A stretch of DNA of 64,000 bases from Gyrodactylus bullatarudis (taxonomy: Eukaryota; Platyhelminthes; Monogenea; Gyrodactylidea; Gyrodactylidae). Under the pieces are notes generated by a model, which saw only the letters and a list, made by a program, of their open reading frames with translations, searched no databases and was not told the origin of the DNA. Positions 1-14,855 of the stretch are shown piece after piece. Both the position numbers and the translations under genes were made by a program. How positions within the stretch are numbered: position 1 is the first letter of the stretch; every line of letters starts with the position of its first letter. The DNA is taken from contig SSNU01000265.1 in assembly GCA_012064415.1 (NCBI GenBank), positions 242,598 to 306,597 of the forward strand, in the 5' to 3' direction.

Positions 1-3000
1 AATTGAATTCAATCTGAAAGTTCAATCTTTGATTTTGAATATCCTTCGTTTGTTCAAGTTCTTTTTCAACTATTTCCCAGGGTACGAGAAGAATGACTCA
101 ACTTTTCAAAGATTCTCATTTCTCGTAGTAAAATTCATTGAAAAAATCATGGCGCCTGATCAAAATGTATCATTTTCAATCGAGATTTTGTATACCAGAA
201 CAAACTCGAAAATGTATGGTGCTATAGGAAAAAATGTTTAGTTTTCCAAATGAGATTAAGGCTAGGAAAATTTGAAAAATTTGACTTACTCTTATATACA
301 GATATAGAAAATGAAAGAATAACTCATTATTGGATATTCTTAATGTAATTTATTAAAGAGTATATTTTTTTATGCATAAATTGACACCTTCTTACATGAT
401 TTTGTTTGTCATCTGAACTTTCCTTCCTTAGCCTGACAACCACATTGTTCTAGGTGTCTTTTTAGAGAAGAACTCTTTCTGTTGAGATGTTCTAGAATTC
501 TGATGATTGGTCTACTTTATAATTAAAAATATTAATAAATATACAGTATTCTATCACCCTCAACATTTATCATCGCCAATGTATTATTAATTAATTATCT
601 TGGCATCACCATTTTCTACCACTTTCTACTTTGATACATATGAAATATATGTATACATATTCTGGTGAAATTTCTTTGTTGCTCTCTCCTCTCATCATCA
701 TTCTCTCTTGACCTTTAACTCATACATCAATGTTTAGAACTATAGATTCAGTCTCTTTGATCTTGTTCTTCTAATTTTTTGTTTCATATTCTACTCTCTC
801 TCTCTTTATTAGATGACTGAGTCATGGAGTCACTACTATGAATAATAGTACATTGTTTTTATTCTAGAAAATAACTCTTGGAGACCTACAAGACTGATAG
901 TTTTAAAAATTAAAAATGATTTTCGAAATAATTGGTTTAAAAATATATCCATCATCACAGCATAGTGCATGATTATAACATATCGCGAGTTATCAATTGT
1001 CACATTTGATCACATGAAATAGTCAATAGTAAAATATCTATTACTTGATGTTCCAGTCATTTGAAATGTTTTGATTTTGTAATCATTTATTTCTCTCTAT
1101 CAATATAACAATAATGTGATGCGAAAAAACAACAACAATGATTAATCTTTCTAAATAATAAAAACATGATTTTAAAACATTGGAGAAATTATTAATTCAT
1201 TATATAATGAAAATGAACTTTTTCTTCTCATCTTTGACTGCTTTAACTCAAGAAAAAAACTTGTATTGCCCTAAAATCAAATTATTCTTGTGATTTAAAA
1301 CACTTTTTAATCGAGTAAAAAAATGTTTATCATCTCTTTACCTAGATATTCTTTCCTTCAAATCTGTCCTGATCGTGTAGAGAATCATTGTGAATCATCA
1401 ACTATTATCCTCTTCCAAATTTATGGGCTCTTCTCTTTTTACGCTTTCAAAACTTCAAGGCTAAACTGAAAATATAATGCGAAAATTTTCAAGATAAACT
1501 ATAGTTATATTTTCTCTTGATTAATATGCAGTTTTTAAATCATCGAGTATAATGATGTAAATACATCCGGATATCCTCTATATAAATATATATTTAATCG
1601 ATAAAAATACTCATCATGAAATAAAACATCCAAGCTTAAATATATTATTGTGGGATACATTTTTCAGCTAACACTTTTTGTTCTACAATATTGTTAAAAA
1701 ATAATACTAATAAATATGAAAAAATCATTCTGGTTACTATAATGAGTATTAGAGTAATCGATTTTTGATATCATATATGTTCCATAATAGTTTTGATGGA
1801 ATTAAGGTTAGACCACAATTTGAAAAGTCATATTTTTCCTGAAAAATGTTATTATAATTCTGTCCGATTTCAATAGAGGTTTTTGACAATATTTTCATGA
1901 GTCAAATTTGTATGTAGGGGAGAAATATAATCAAAGTGTGCGAGCACTAATAATTATAATTTATAAGGCTTAATTTTTGTGAATTAAAATTCCAAAATTT
2001 ATTTCCTCTTACACTTGCAACGAATCAAATGTTTTTTAATTAAAAAAAATTCAGGCATGAATACATTCTTTATATTGGAAAAAAAGTATCCTTTTTTCAT
2101 CATCCCGATAAAAAGGTGTGTCTTTAAACTGAATTCATTTGAAAAGTATCGCTTTAATTTATGAATTTGTTACATGTATTTAAGATCTACATGATCATTT
2201 TCCATGAATTATGTAATTCCTCATTGTTGTGCATTGATGAAAATCACTTTTCTTAAATTTCCATATTTCCTAGAGTAATTAATTAATACAATCTCGAGTA
2301 ATTTAAAGCTTTACTCAATTGTAACTCATTCTAAAGGTGTTCTGGAAATAGTCTTCGCCTTAGATTTGATGCTGACGTTGGAAATACGATTTTCTCAGTT
2401 ATTTTTTTATTGCGAACAAAAAAAATGATATCTCGGTAAAAGGGGTAGGTAAAGATAAATTCAGCAAGAAAAAAATTTTTTTTGGATCAAAATCAGATCT
2501 CAAAAAAAGGTTGAAAATTAAAAAACAATAAATTCACAAAAAGTTTATTTGACGAATTAGAGATTTCTAAATTGAAAAATCTGAATTTGAGTAAATTTGA
2601 CCCTAGCTCTTGTGATCGACTCAGAAAATCAGATCAGATCAAGGAGAAAAAATTTTTTTCATCCTGACTTGTTGATCGAAGATCATTCTGGATTCTTCAC
2701 TCGAAGAAACCTGAAAAGTAAATTTTCTTTCTTTAATCAGTTTTTCTTTTAATTATTTTGATTTTATTCCAAAAATTTGCTTAAAAATTGAATTTTAACG
2801 ATAATTCTGTCCTTTAAAAAGTAAATAATAAAAGGCATACTTATCACTGATAAGTTATCAGTAAATATAAAAATTAATTTTTAAATTAAAAACAAGAATT
2901 CATTTCTGTCTGTAGACCACATTGAAGCCTAGAATAAATTCCCTTTTTTATTAAAAATTAAAAGAAATTCAATATCAGGCCGTATGAATCCTAGTTTTAT

Positions 3001-4763
3001 ACCTTGATATTCCCAAGAGAGTTGCAAGAAAATTTATCCAATAAGTGAATTAAGTTTTCAATAGAATTCAGATCAGGGTTTTAGCTGGATAGCTTTTATG
3101 ATTTGTGAGCCTCTAAAGAAGCTTACAGTCTAAAGAGATCAAAGAAAACAAAGCAGCTGAAGTAGAATTCACAGCCAGATAATTTGATGTTTCATCTCTG
3201 AGGAAATTTCAATGTCTGTTGACATCTGAAGCGTGCAGCAATTATTTCTATATTTTTTCCCTTTTCGTGAACCTTCTTAGCCTAGTTACAAATATTCAAT
3301 AAATGATTATTGTAATCGTTAATTCAGTTATATTTTACAAATATTGAAAATATAAATTTAAACAAAAAGTAATTAGATAAGAACTTTTTTTTAAAAAGAA
3401 TAAATTTTAATTTTATGAACTTGAATAAAAAAAACTTTTGGAGACCTTTAAAATTTTGAAAAAATCGATCTGGGGACAAGGACAATAACAAAAAGTTCTG
3501 TTTAGAAAAATCAAAAGACCACCAAAAGTTGTGTTAATTAATGAAAAAATTCTTTAATAAAATTTGCTCATTAATTTTTTAGAGCAGATTTTCCGAATCA
3601 CCAATATTATTATTAATAGATCGATCATTAGATCTCAAATTTTCCTTATTTTTATGTTGAAAAATGATTAGTTTCTTGGTTTCAACTATTATTAAAGTCT
3701 ACCTCTTCTTAAATTTTTGTAGATTTCAAAGAAGTAGAGCAATTCTTTACTGATATTTTGGTTCAGTAAATGATTCGAATTTATTTAAATAAAATTACAG
3801 AAATTCGTCATCATTATGGAAAATTTGAATCCTTCAATCATCGAGTTTTTTTCAACCTCCATGGCCAGATTTGAATCCAAAATATCAGTATTCAATTGCT
3901 TCAACTCTTCGAAATCGATCACAACTTTGAGCTCAAAGGTTGAAAAAGTGGTAAAATGGAGTCTAACTTGGGCCTAACTCAACAACTCATCGAGGAATTC
4001 AAAATATAAATCTTTTCCTGGCTATCTAGAAAAATTAAATGTCAACTAGCCTTTTATAGGAGTTCTTGTATAAACTATAGCAAAAGAGTAAACACAAAAC
4101 TCTATTAGTCATAGAGGGAAATAATAATTAAGCTACAATAAATCCATCTCCTTCAGGTTACTCTATCGAATTATTTGAAAACAGACTTATTTATACATGG
4201 TACATGTGCAAACTCGACCTTGTCTCGAAGAGAAGAAAATAAGGAAGAAGTGAAAATTCAGCTTATCCCAATTCCCATACAACTTGGTATATTATTCAGT
4301 CTATTAGTCTTTGTATTATTATTCTTTATTTGTCTGTGTGTGTGTTCATATGAGAAATTCATTCATGTTTAATTCTTACCTTTCATGTGAAGTATTCTAA
4401 CGATTAAGTGAATACTAATCACACACATATTAATCTCTATGTATCTCTATTACACTTTATGATCATTTTCAACGACTCAATTCATTGATCTCTTCGATAT
4501 AATTCATAGTACTAGTAAAGTTAATTTTAAAATAATCTGTAAACAGTCGTGATCATGAAAATCTTTCAGTGAGAAATCAGATAAATCATAAAACTCTTTT
4601 CTCATTCATTACTTCGACTGAATGATTTTACTGATTTTTTCCAGAATTACTTTATTTACAATTCAATTTTTATGACAGGATGCAAACAAAAATTTGGGAT
4701 ACCATTTCAATCGTTAATTATAAAAATTATTCAGTTGTCAGTTTCTAACAATCTCAAAAATTT

Positions 4764-4917
4764 TATATTTCGCCTGATCTCTCCAGACTCTACCCCTGTG
4801 CTATTATTGATTTTATTGATTTCAACCCTTCTATTATATATATCACTCTGATGCTAGTATTCAAATTTTACCCTTAGTAGAGTCTGAAGAGACCCGGCGA
4901 AATATATAACGTTTATC
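4764..4917. repeat. Palindromic MITE, diverged copy
   Basis: The left arm reads TATATTTCGCCTGATCTCTC and the right arm carries the complementary GAGACCCGGCGAAATATATA, with about 90 bp of unrelated AT-rich sequence between. Both arms contain the 'agactctac' core shared with the near-perfect copy at 18022-18255. Only the inner part of the arms is kept. There is no coding capacity, so it is a non-autonomous element of unknown superfamily. Confidence 0.6.
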
Positions 4918-6689
4918 TATAAACTTTCATACTTTTCCTTGTTCAATTATATATAATTTTTTGTTCTCATAAACAAAGGATTTCTCGGTATCGATTAATT
5001 GAATACAAATTTAAAAAATAATCAATGGTCTTCATATTCTTAACATCTCTCTTTGTATTCTTTCTTTACTAATCATTCTTTGAAATACTTTCTCTATCAA
5101 TTTTATTGGATCAAATTATGTCTGTCTTGCTTGAAAATTACATTGCAAATTATTAATAGAATCGAAAATTGAAAGAAAATAATATTCATTTCTATTTTTT
5201 TACCATATTCAATCGAGTACTAAACTATCAAAGGTTACAAATCGATCAAATTAACTAGTTAATCAATAAATTGAGACAGAAATAAAATGGGATATATTTT
5301 TGTAATAAAATTTACCCAGATAGTCTTGTACGATTCGGTTGCCTTGATATCAACCTGAAACTTGTTGTACGTAGAAAATCAAGGTCATTACTAAATTCAA
5401 GTTGAAACACTGTAAAATATATCTCATGTGGGGATGGTCATGAAACTTGTGAGTCTGTACATTATTTCAATTTAGAACAATTTAGCACTACTCTTGAAAG
5501 GTTGGCTAATTAAATTCTTCCTTTGTAATTTTTATGTACTTTTATTTGGCATTTAAAAGACTGATGAGTAAGTTTGCCTCAAGTTTCGTCGTCACCTTTC
5601 AATTTGCATTAACGTTTAGAAAAATACTCTTTATTGATTCCTTCTGGCTTTCTTCATAGCTACACATACATCTGACTATTGATTTTATCAGAGAGAAATT
5701 AAAAATAATTTTTGCCAATTTGAAGGAGAAAAAATATTTCTTCTCTATCTGTTACATAATGTATCTGTATTAAATATATGGGATTTTTTATGTAAAAATT
5801 TGAAAATTGATATTAGTCTCTTCTCACTCCCTCTATATATATGATGATAAATTATTATTGTAGACTCGCATACACAAACAAACATTGCTGAGACTTTAGA
5901 GTATCGTCAATGCAATTGGTATTGTCTATATTATATACATGTGTGTGTGTGCATATATATAATACGTACATTTCCCACATTTGTCCAGACAATTTGAGCA
6001 ATTAATGTGTATTCTCATACTAATATCAATAGAATTATTGCCGAATTATATCGAAATTGGCAGTTTTGATAATAATAATAATAAATGGCTAATCTTATTT
6101 ATTTTCTTGTTGTCAAATAACAAACTACCAAGGCTGTGAGATTTATCAAGGAGACATTTTCAACTTTGATATTGCCTCTGTCTTTTCTTGGAGAATTTAG
6201 TTTTTCCTATGAAAATACAAGATTATTTCTTGTGCTTGAAATTATAATCTAATTAAAATTTTGTTTGAATTGAATCGATAAAAAGATTAAACTTTAACAA
6301 AAACTATCAATTGAGTACTGTATCTGAATGGAGATTTGGAAAAATTCCAAACCAACTCATAGGTTGGTAATAAAATGTTGATTTAAAAAGGCAATTCGGT
6401 TGTTCAGTATTTAGAAAATTAGAGTTAATCATAAAATTGGTGTAGATCTGCTATTAAAAATTCTTGCTTATATAATGATAAGAAGACTTCCATGTTGTAT
6501 TTGGTATAAAAAAGTTTTATTCTACTGAAATTTGATCCTGACCGATCTAGAGGTCTTCCTCTTTTCAATGATCTTTGCCTCTTAGATAAAAAGAGGAATA
6601 ATAATCAAGTCACTTCTCTCAAATATGCATTCAGAAATAATTTTAGTTTAGCAAATTATTCTTTCAATAAATAACCACGCTATTTCAAG

Positions 6690-6800
6690 TTATTATTGGG
6701 TTCTGAACTCATGGGAGAAGGTTAGAGAAAACAGACGTATATTTTAGTGATTAACTTTCTATTTCGCCACGTCTCTTCAGACTCTACCCCGGTAACATTT
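6690..6800 (+). repeat. Single arm of the palindromic MITE family
   Basis: This stretch matches the left arm of the element at 18022-18255: a 'ggttctgaactcatg...aaggttagagaaaac' type outer part, a 'gtgattaac' middle, then TTTCGCCACGTCTCTTCAGA and 'ctctaccccggtaacatttaaata'. The last part equals the centre of the 18-kb copy. I do not find the opposite arm directly downstream, so this looks like a half copy. Confidence 0.55.
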
Positions 6801-9590
6801 AAATACTATCACAATGGAAAATTTTTGTACACTTCCATTGACGAGATTTGATGACAGATTTAAACATTGGGTTGCCAATGGAAATATCAAATCACTATGG
6901 AATGACAAGATTAACCAAAGAGTTTTGAGGAACAATAATATCAAATTAAGAAGGCCGATTAATAATTCTTTAAAATCTCTTTATTTTTTTTGATCGTCTT
7001 CTATCCCTGTTCAATGAAATTGCCAGAAGAGATATTGCATTTAATAAGAGAGACCTTTATTTATTTTTGAAAAACTTTTGATAATATATTGTAATGACAT
7101 AGACTGACAATATATTATTATTATTGGTTGAGTTGATTGCAAATTGTATCAAAGAAGCAGGGAAGGGGGGTTCACTTCTTATTTCACTTTTTGCCTCTTC
7201 ATGAATGCATCAATTTGTAGCTGACCATTGTATTCCTCCATATTAACACATCTTCCAACAGTTAGAAAAGAGCTCAAGTAAAGATCAACTAGCTGGAGTT
7301 GTAATTGAGGAATTTTCCTTGGTATAATTCCTAGGAAACGTATTATATTTCATAAATTCAGTAAATTCTTCCTATAATATCGATTACATTTATAAATATT
7401 TATAGATAAAGGCAAATTTTTTAACGTACGTTTATCAAACACCCATTTTGAATCTTGTACTTAATTAGAATTGAAAACATCAATTTTTGAATTTGCGCCA
7501 ACATTTTTCAATGAATTTCACTATTACCTAGTCACTATTTGTGATACTTTTCGAAAAATTGGAATAATTTCAGTGTCTTTTAAGGAATTCAAGAAAATGG
7601 AGGATTCACATATCTAAAAATGGCATTTTCTCTGCTCAAACTTCAATTTCACTATTTCCAATTTTATATTTTTCGCAGAAAATGTTTTTTTTGCCTCTCT
7701 CCAATAAATATGAAGATGAGAAATTGATACTTTGGTCATATTCCAATTAAATCTACTTAGATATATATTTAAAATTCTTAATTTCTCATCTTTTTGTATT
7801 ACATTTCCGAATGGAATCAAGTACAAAATTCTATACTTCTATATTCTATTACTTTGCTGGACTTGATTGATGTTTCCTTATTCAAGTTTACGTTCTTTTA
7901 GATCTAATCATTTTCGCAAAAATAACCATTTCTAATACAAGATGTAGTTTTTCTGACAGGTACAATTTGCAATCATGTAAATGTACAAAAAGTGAATCTC
8001 ATTCTTCCAAAAATATGTCTCTATAGCTAGCCAACTGATTTCAATCTCACATACCATCTCTCTTTCCTACTAGAGGGTTGCATAAATTCGCCATTCAATT
8101 ATTGACTCAAAATTAATATTTGAAGAATCTTTTATGGATATCTTATTATAAATTTCGAACTTCCATTCTTTTAATGTTTGATCTCAACATTTTTACCAAT
8201 TTCAAAGCTTTGAGGGGATTGAATTTCTTCATTTTAAAGAAACAGTTGAACTTTTTAATTTTGGGTCGTTTTTCCTCATGGGGATTTCTCAATTTACCAC
8301 TACAATATAGAGTTTCTCTGACTTTAAAAAAATCTATTTTAATTCCTCCAATTGCCAATGGGCCATGTTTTTTTATTGAGAATATCATCATTTCCTAGAT
8401 TTACCCTTTTATTTGATTAAACGATTTTGTTAAAAAATATTCAAATTGATTTCTCTGCTTCTTCCTGTAGCCAAAACTCTCTTTCCTTCCTGTATATAGC
8501 AAATTTGTTAAAGATTTTCGTAAAAGCAAATTAAATTCATCCACAAGCTATATATGTTCACAAACAAACGTTTTGCTTTGCACAATGATTTCACTCTGTT
8601 TCTCCATTTGATGCATTTATTTATTTAGTCATCCTTGTTCGTTTTCATCTTCTTCTTCTTCTTCAGCTATTCAACGTTTTTTCGCTGTCTTGTTGCTGTC
8701 TTTCATTATTCTTGAGTCATTTTGTCTTGAAAATATAACACTCTCTTAATCATGTAACAGATTTCTCATTTTCTTAAGTTCATCTCTGTTTTGATGAAAA
8801 GAGCTTCTCTCTCATCATTTGAGTACAGCTTGAAAGTAAAATTTCTTTTGAAAAGACTCTCATGTGATAATTATCGATAATTACTTCCATTATATAATAA
8901 TGAATAGACACTCTAAAAAATAAAGAGACACAACGTACTGTAAAGGAATAAAAATCGTCTGTTTTCTTTTTCACACTTGACTGGATCACTGACATTATTA
9001 CATTGAAGAGACTCTCTATGTACATTTGAGTTGATTGTTTTTCACAAATAAAAAACAAGAGAATTAAAATTCCGTTTCTCTCTCCCATAAATTATTTTTG
9101 TCTGTAGGCATAGTAGGCTTATAGTCAAACCTCTCTATTCCATGATATTTCCAAACAAATATTCGATCAATAAGGTAAGATTAACTAAGATGAAGATAAA
9201 AAAATGATTCTGAAAAGTCTATTTTAGATCTAATATGAGTAATTATAGATTTAAAATTTCTTGTCTAATTATCTAAAATGTCGAGTCTTCATAGGAGAAA
9301 TTTCTGAGACCTTGATTTATTTTAGAGACAAATTTTATGAAAAGCTTTACTACATAAGCCAACCTCCTGATCCTCAGGGGTGATAAGGCAGATGTTATGA
9401 TTAGGTCATTTTATGATGGGTGGATTTGTATGGAATCTATACCTTTTGCAGTTTGTAGTTTGCAGAAGATGTGAAATTCAATAAGGAAAATTTATTTATA
9501 ACTCTATTAAATCTTCTTTTTGCAATAATTCAGGATAATAACGTGTCGCATGGTTTGCGATTTGTTTCATTTTATCTGGAGTTTGAGAGT

Positions 9591-9819
9591 TTATGCTTCC
9601 TCTGCGATTTCCTCGAGTCTTCTCATACGATATTCAGCGTCTTGTCCTCTTAGGTAGTTGATGATTTCTTCATTGTTCAATATATTCGATGTGATCAATT
9701 ACGCTTTGCAGAACTTGTGGTGTTTTCTTAACATTAATCATTCTTCCTCGAGGTAAACTCTTAGTCATTAAAACTTCTATTGGTAAGTAGGTAAATGCTC
9801 GGGGAATAAATATTCTTCT
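9591..9819 (-). pseudogene. Degenerate coding fragment, unrecognised
   Basis: On the minus strand a splice-acceptor-like TTTCTTACAG precedes an open frame of about 49 codons (IFIPRAFTYLPIEVLMTKSL and onward) that ends in a TGA. The next frame continues directly with a charged segment (NEEIINYLRGQDAEYRMRRL, ending EEIAEEA) to a TAA at 9591. A single frame change joins the two. Further downstream a third open segment reads KMKQIANHATRYYPELLQ. Base composition is less AT-rich than the surroundings, which suggests a coding origin. I do not recognise the family; a decayed host exon, a transposon or another inserted gene are all possible. Confidence 0.3.
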
Positions 9820-12067
9820 GTAAGAAAAAATTTATTACAACGCTAAAAGAAAAATTAAAGAGAAAGGTGGGTCCTTCATCATGTCAATATAAAAGAGACC
9901 CTTTTATATTTCAATTTTGAGTAAAATTCTAATTCTATTCAGTTTTAATTACTCTGCTATTACTAGTATTATTAGTAGTAGAAGAGAGAATATACAGTGT
10001 ATCGATACAGTGTACACTAAAATCTTTTTACTATCAAATTTTATTTTTACTGATCAAATTCTAGTGATTCATCATACATTGATGACGTAAATATTATTGT
10101 CATTACTATCTTTACTACTGTATTTACACTGCCTCATGTAATAATTCCATTTTTCTATTCATTATTTTTACAAGTTTCCTTCAAAATTTCAACTAGAATA
10201 ACAAATTATATTTCCAATTCCAAATTCATTCATCTACTTGTAATTTGAGAGTCTTGTAATTTATGTGGCTAATTTTAAATGGATTTATTATTTTTCGATT
10301 TGTTCGATATTGCCTGACATGAATAATAATAGAGAAACGTGAAATTTACTTGTTTTTGAGATCATCTTATATACCGTAGAAAAAGCCAATTGTTTCCCAT
10401 CCTTAATCTCATTTGAAAGACACTCAGAACTAAGCATTTCTTCCTATGAAACCATATAGTTTCGAGTTTGTCAAATTATACAAAATGACAATGTATTTGA
10501 ACATGCGCCAAGATTTTTCAATGAATTTTACTACGAGAAATGACAAATTTAAGGCTTTTGATGAGATCAAAGAGAATAAATTAAAGAAACTTTTTTCGAG
10601 AAACCATACTTGTAAAATTCAAAAATTTGATCACCTTAAAGTCTTCTCCCGAGATCCAAAAGTCCGCCATTTTCAAGGTCTAAAAATATTCAACTTTTGG
10701 GACAAGATCTCCTAAACTAAAAGTTTGTTTTTGAATAAAATTGCATATTCGTTATCAGCGTATTCACTAAAACATCCCTCTTCGTCTTGATTGAAATGAA
10801 TCTCCCGTCCCTTCTCTAACACAATCTAAACATTACATGCCTTGTCTCTAATTAAACTTTGCAAACTTTAATCTTATTGTCCTTTAGCGTTTTGAGTCAA
10901 CTGTTCTGCTTAAATGAATAATTCACTACACCCACTCTTTATAAAATTATTATATTCATCATTTTTTCAATCGCTCAAACTAGAAACTTTGTAACTTTAC
11001 CAAAATCTAAATTCCTTTTTGAGAGCAGACCTATCATTTAATAGATGTTAAAATTGGCATTTTTGGCTCTAAAACTAGTTATCTTCTAAACCATGAGATA
11101 TATCGAGCAGTCGATTGCATATTTGGAATCTACGGCTATTGTTTTACTATAGAAAGTTTTTACATTTTTTAAAAGACCTCAGAAAATAGGTTTTCGAGAA
11201 AACGTTCTAAATATTTGACTACATCACCAAAAATCACCCTTCTTTATGTTAACTTTGGTTAGCATCAGTGACAGGCGATCTTTATGAATTATAAATATTT
11301 TTGTAGCTTAATGAATTTTCTTTCTAATGAGGGGTGATAAAAGTATCACAAGTATCTTTCAGTTCAAAATATCGCTGGTAGTGTTCCACTGGTGGAACAA
11401 TCAGAAATGAAGGGTTAATCTTTCAAATGTCTCTTATCTCCAAAAATAGCTCTTGAATCTTACTCTTAATAAAATAAAACTAACAAAAATTCTTTTTCTC
11501 AAGTAAATTAAATAGGAGGATTTTTCTCCTTTCTTGTTGTTTCTTCTATGGATAAATTTGTATCTTTATTCTTCCTCTCTCCTGTTCCATAGAGGATACT
11601 TGTATAACTTGAATACCTTTAGTATTGTATTACTTTTTTTCATTTAATGCTTATTTCATTGATTTTCTAAACTTTACTTAATTTTCATCTACAGAAATAA
11701 GAAAAGAATTCAAGTTAAAAAAATTGATCAAGTTAATTGAACTGCAAGTATTTTTCTCTGTAGTCAATAATGTTGTAAGGGTGATACATTCAATTTTACA
11801 TGTAAATATTTCCATCAAATAATGTAAACCCAATCAAAGGAATCTGATAAGAATTATTTATGGAATCGATCCACCCGTCAACTAAAGCTAGCCCTACTTA
11901 TAACTGATGTCTTCAATAATTAATATCAAACTATTCTTTTAAAAACTTCAAAATTTTAGAAAAAAATTTTTTTATCCAAGAAATTTAACAGTATTTTATT
12001 ATTCACAGATTTTTTCTTCTTCTTAGACTTATACTGTTGTATACAAAAATGAATATTTTTGAATATA

Positions 12068-12446
12068 AAGCTAGTTGACATGTAGATGAGAATTTACTAT
12101 TTTTACAAAAAACTCAATATTTTTCTCCAGATTGACAGAGAAAAATAATTTTTTGATTTCTAAAATGGAATGAGCTAATAAGATGTGGATATTCGAAAAG
12201 AATCAGAAAAAATTCAATCTGACCAAAATAAGCCGTTTTTCGAATTTCAAAAATGCACCAAATTTCCCTTTTTTCATCTTTTGGTGCATTTTCGAAATAC
12301 AAAAATTCGCCTAATTTTGGTCAGATTGATTTTTTTTAGCTCATTCCATTTTAGAATTCAAAAATTATTTTTTTCTGTGAATCCGGAGAAAAATATCGAG
12401 TTTTTTGTAGTAAATAGTAAATTCTCATCTTCATGTCAATTAGGTT
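12068..12446. repeat. Fold-back (long inverted repeat) element
   Basis: The left end AGCTAGTTGACATGTAGATG is mirrored at the right end by CATCTTCATGTCAATTAGG. Inner parts also pair: 'tctgaccaaaataag...aaatgcaccaaatttccc' against 'ttttggtgcatttt...ttttggtcaga', and 'tctaaaatggaatgagct' against 'agctcattccattttaga'. It is therefore a hairpin of roughly 150-180 bp arms immediately upstream of the NDR exon. Overlapping open frames on both strands are products of the palindrome, not genes. The same outer ends occur at 17441-17936. Confidence 0.75.
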
Positions 12447-12475
12447 TAGCTAGGAATTATTGATTCTCCTAGTGA

Positions 12476-13132
<657 letters not shown>

Positions 13133-13268
13133 TGATGAAAAATAAGTTTATATTGCAGTTAATAGCTTAAAAACATATTGACTAGCTCCCTTTTAGAAAT
13201 TTTATCTCAAAAGTAGCCCACATATGAGTACCATTTAAAATTTTCATTCATTTGAAATATTAATTTTG

Positions 13269-13340
13269 GACCAAGTAGTTCTTCAGGGAACTGTTGGACA
13301 TAGATTGATGGCTATAACATTGTTCGCTTGCTACCTGACT
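13269..13340 (+). repeat. Short interspersed repeat, copy 1
   Basis: A stretch of about 70 bp beginning ACCAAGTAGTTCTTCAGGGA is repeated at 16088-16160 with roughly 80-85 percent identity by eye, including GCTATAACATTGTTCGCTTG against the matching segment of copy 2. Its GC content is higher than the surroundings. It may be the conserved core of a SINE or another small retroelement; no tRNA promoter boxes are evident. Confidence 0.5.
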
Positions 13341-14855
13341 ATGTGATGAATTATATTACAGTTAGACTTGTGACTTATGAACCAAAAATTACCCTCTTCC
13401 CTCTGCCCCTTTTTAATTTAGTGTTCGAAAACATCATCATGCTTATGAGTAGGGTTTCTGTATAATCTTAAGTTTTCTGAGCAAAAATTATAACTTTCAT
13501 TCTACCAACATTCATTCAAAAGAGCTTTTTTTGCTGAAGAATTCTCTATGTTCGGTTGATCGTACATAGATTCGGATCAAAAGATATCCAAACTTATATT
13601 ATTTCACTGAAATTTATTTTTATCGAAAAATAGCTTTTTCCCAAGTTTTGTGACGGAGTAGGGGGGTCTTTTTTCGCCTCCAAAACAAAAAAATAACAAG
13701 CCTTGTGACCATCTGGATGTACTTACTTATTACAATACTCTTTTAAAGTTTAGAAGTTTAGATTTCCTGATTGGCTTTCGAATGGGCCAGCCTCGTTGAA
13801 ATCAGTCCTATCGTCATTTCTTTCTCTACACACCCTTGTCGATAAGTAACGCTGCCATCTGAGTATTCAAAACCCGCTAAAATTCTAATGAAAAAACTGC
13901 AATTTCTCACTAACTATGACTTATCCCGAATCAAAATAAAGCGTGATCATTTTCAAATTTTATAAAAATGCTTCTGCTCTGGGGGATTTGAATTTCTTCA
14001 CTTATCGATTCCAAGGTTAGCTTTCTTCCATTCTATGTAAGTAATGAAAAATAGAAAAAAATCAATTTCTTTCCATACCCCCTTCTCTCTTTTCCTTTGA
14101 CCTGCACACGCAATTAAAATTGAATTCAACATTAACAACACACAAAAAGGTAAAAACACCCAAAGACACTCTTTATATTATACGGTAGATGAAAGAAGAT
14201 TAATTTTATCTCCTTCCTTTTGACTTTGTCAATGTCAAGCATCTCTCTGTGCACATTCACCAATTTATTCTCAAGTCTGAGTTGAATCGTAGCACCAGAG
14301 AAGTATCTATTATTATTTTGAGTAGGGAAATATTGCTGAAATTACTAAAACCGTATCTTGTTTTGTCCTCGGTGATAATGAAAAAAATTCAAATAGAAAA
14401 AGTTATTTAAAAAATTTTATATTTTTTATAACTCATGTTCATTTCATCACAGAGAATATCGAAGGAAGAATATTTATGAGACAAATTTTGTAAAATTAAT
14501 TTTTAAATACTTCAGTCCGTTTTAGTAATTTCGGAGAATTTCGTCCTAGTATCCATTGTTCCGAGGAAAATATACCGGATAATTTTCAATGTTCAACTGA
14601 TTCGAATCTGAATTTCTTTTGATTTATAATGCTTGTTCATAACTCCATTGAAGCGTGTATCCCTTTTAAAATCCAAAAAAATCAGTTGCATTTTATCACG
14701 TAAAAATGTACCACTGCTTGCCAAAAAAATTTATTTTCTTATTTTAATTTCACCATAATTTAATTGCCATGAAATAGCAGGCCATAAAAAGTTAAGCTCA
14801 TTTTTAGCTGAGAATCTGAATCAACCTTGACATGTCAGTGTTCATCCTCATTCAT

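Noticed and set aside
4175..4372. 65-codon frame with a hydrophobic C-terminal half, a possible small membrane protein
   Set aside because: Hydrophobic residues follow from the T-rich composition; no start context, partner exon or similarity.
8120..8398. Overlapping frames of 92 and 81 codons on opposite strands
   Set aside because: Mutually antisense frames in low-complexity AT-rich DNA, no motif or splice sites.
11041..11420. Complete piggyBac element ending at AAGGGTTAA near 11417
   Set aside because: A TTAACCCTTCATTT-type end is present on the minus strand, but no partner end or transposase was found, so it is not listed as an element.
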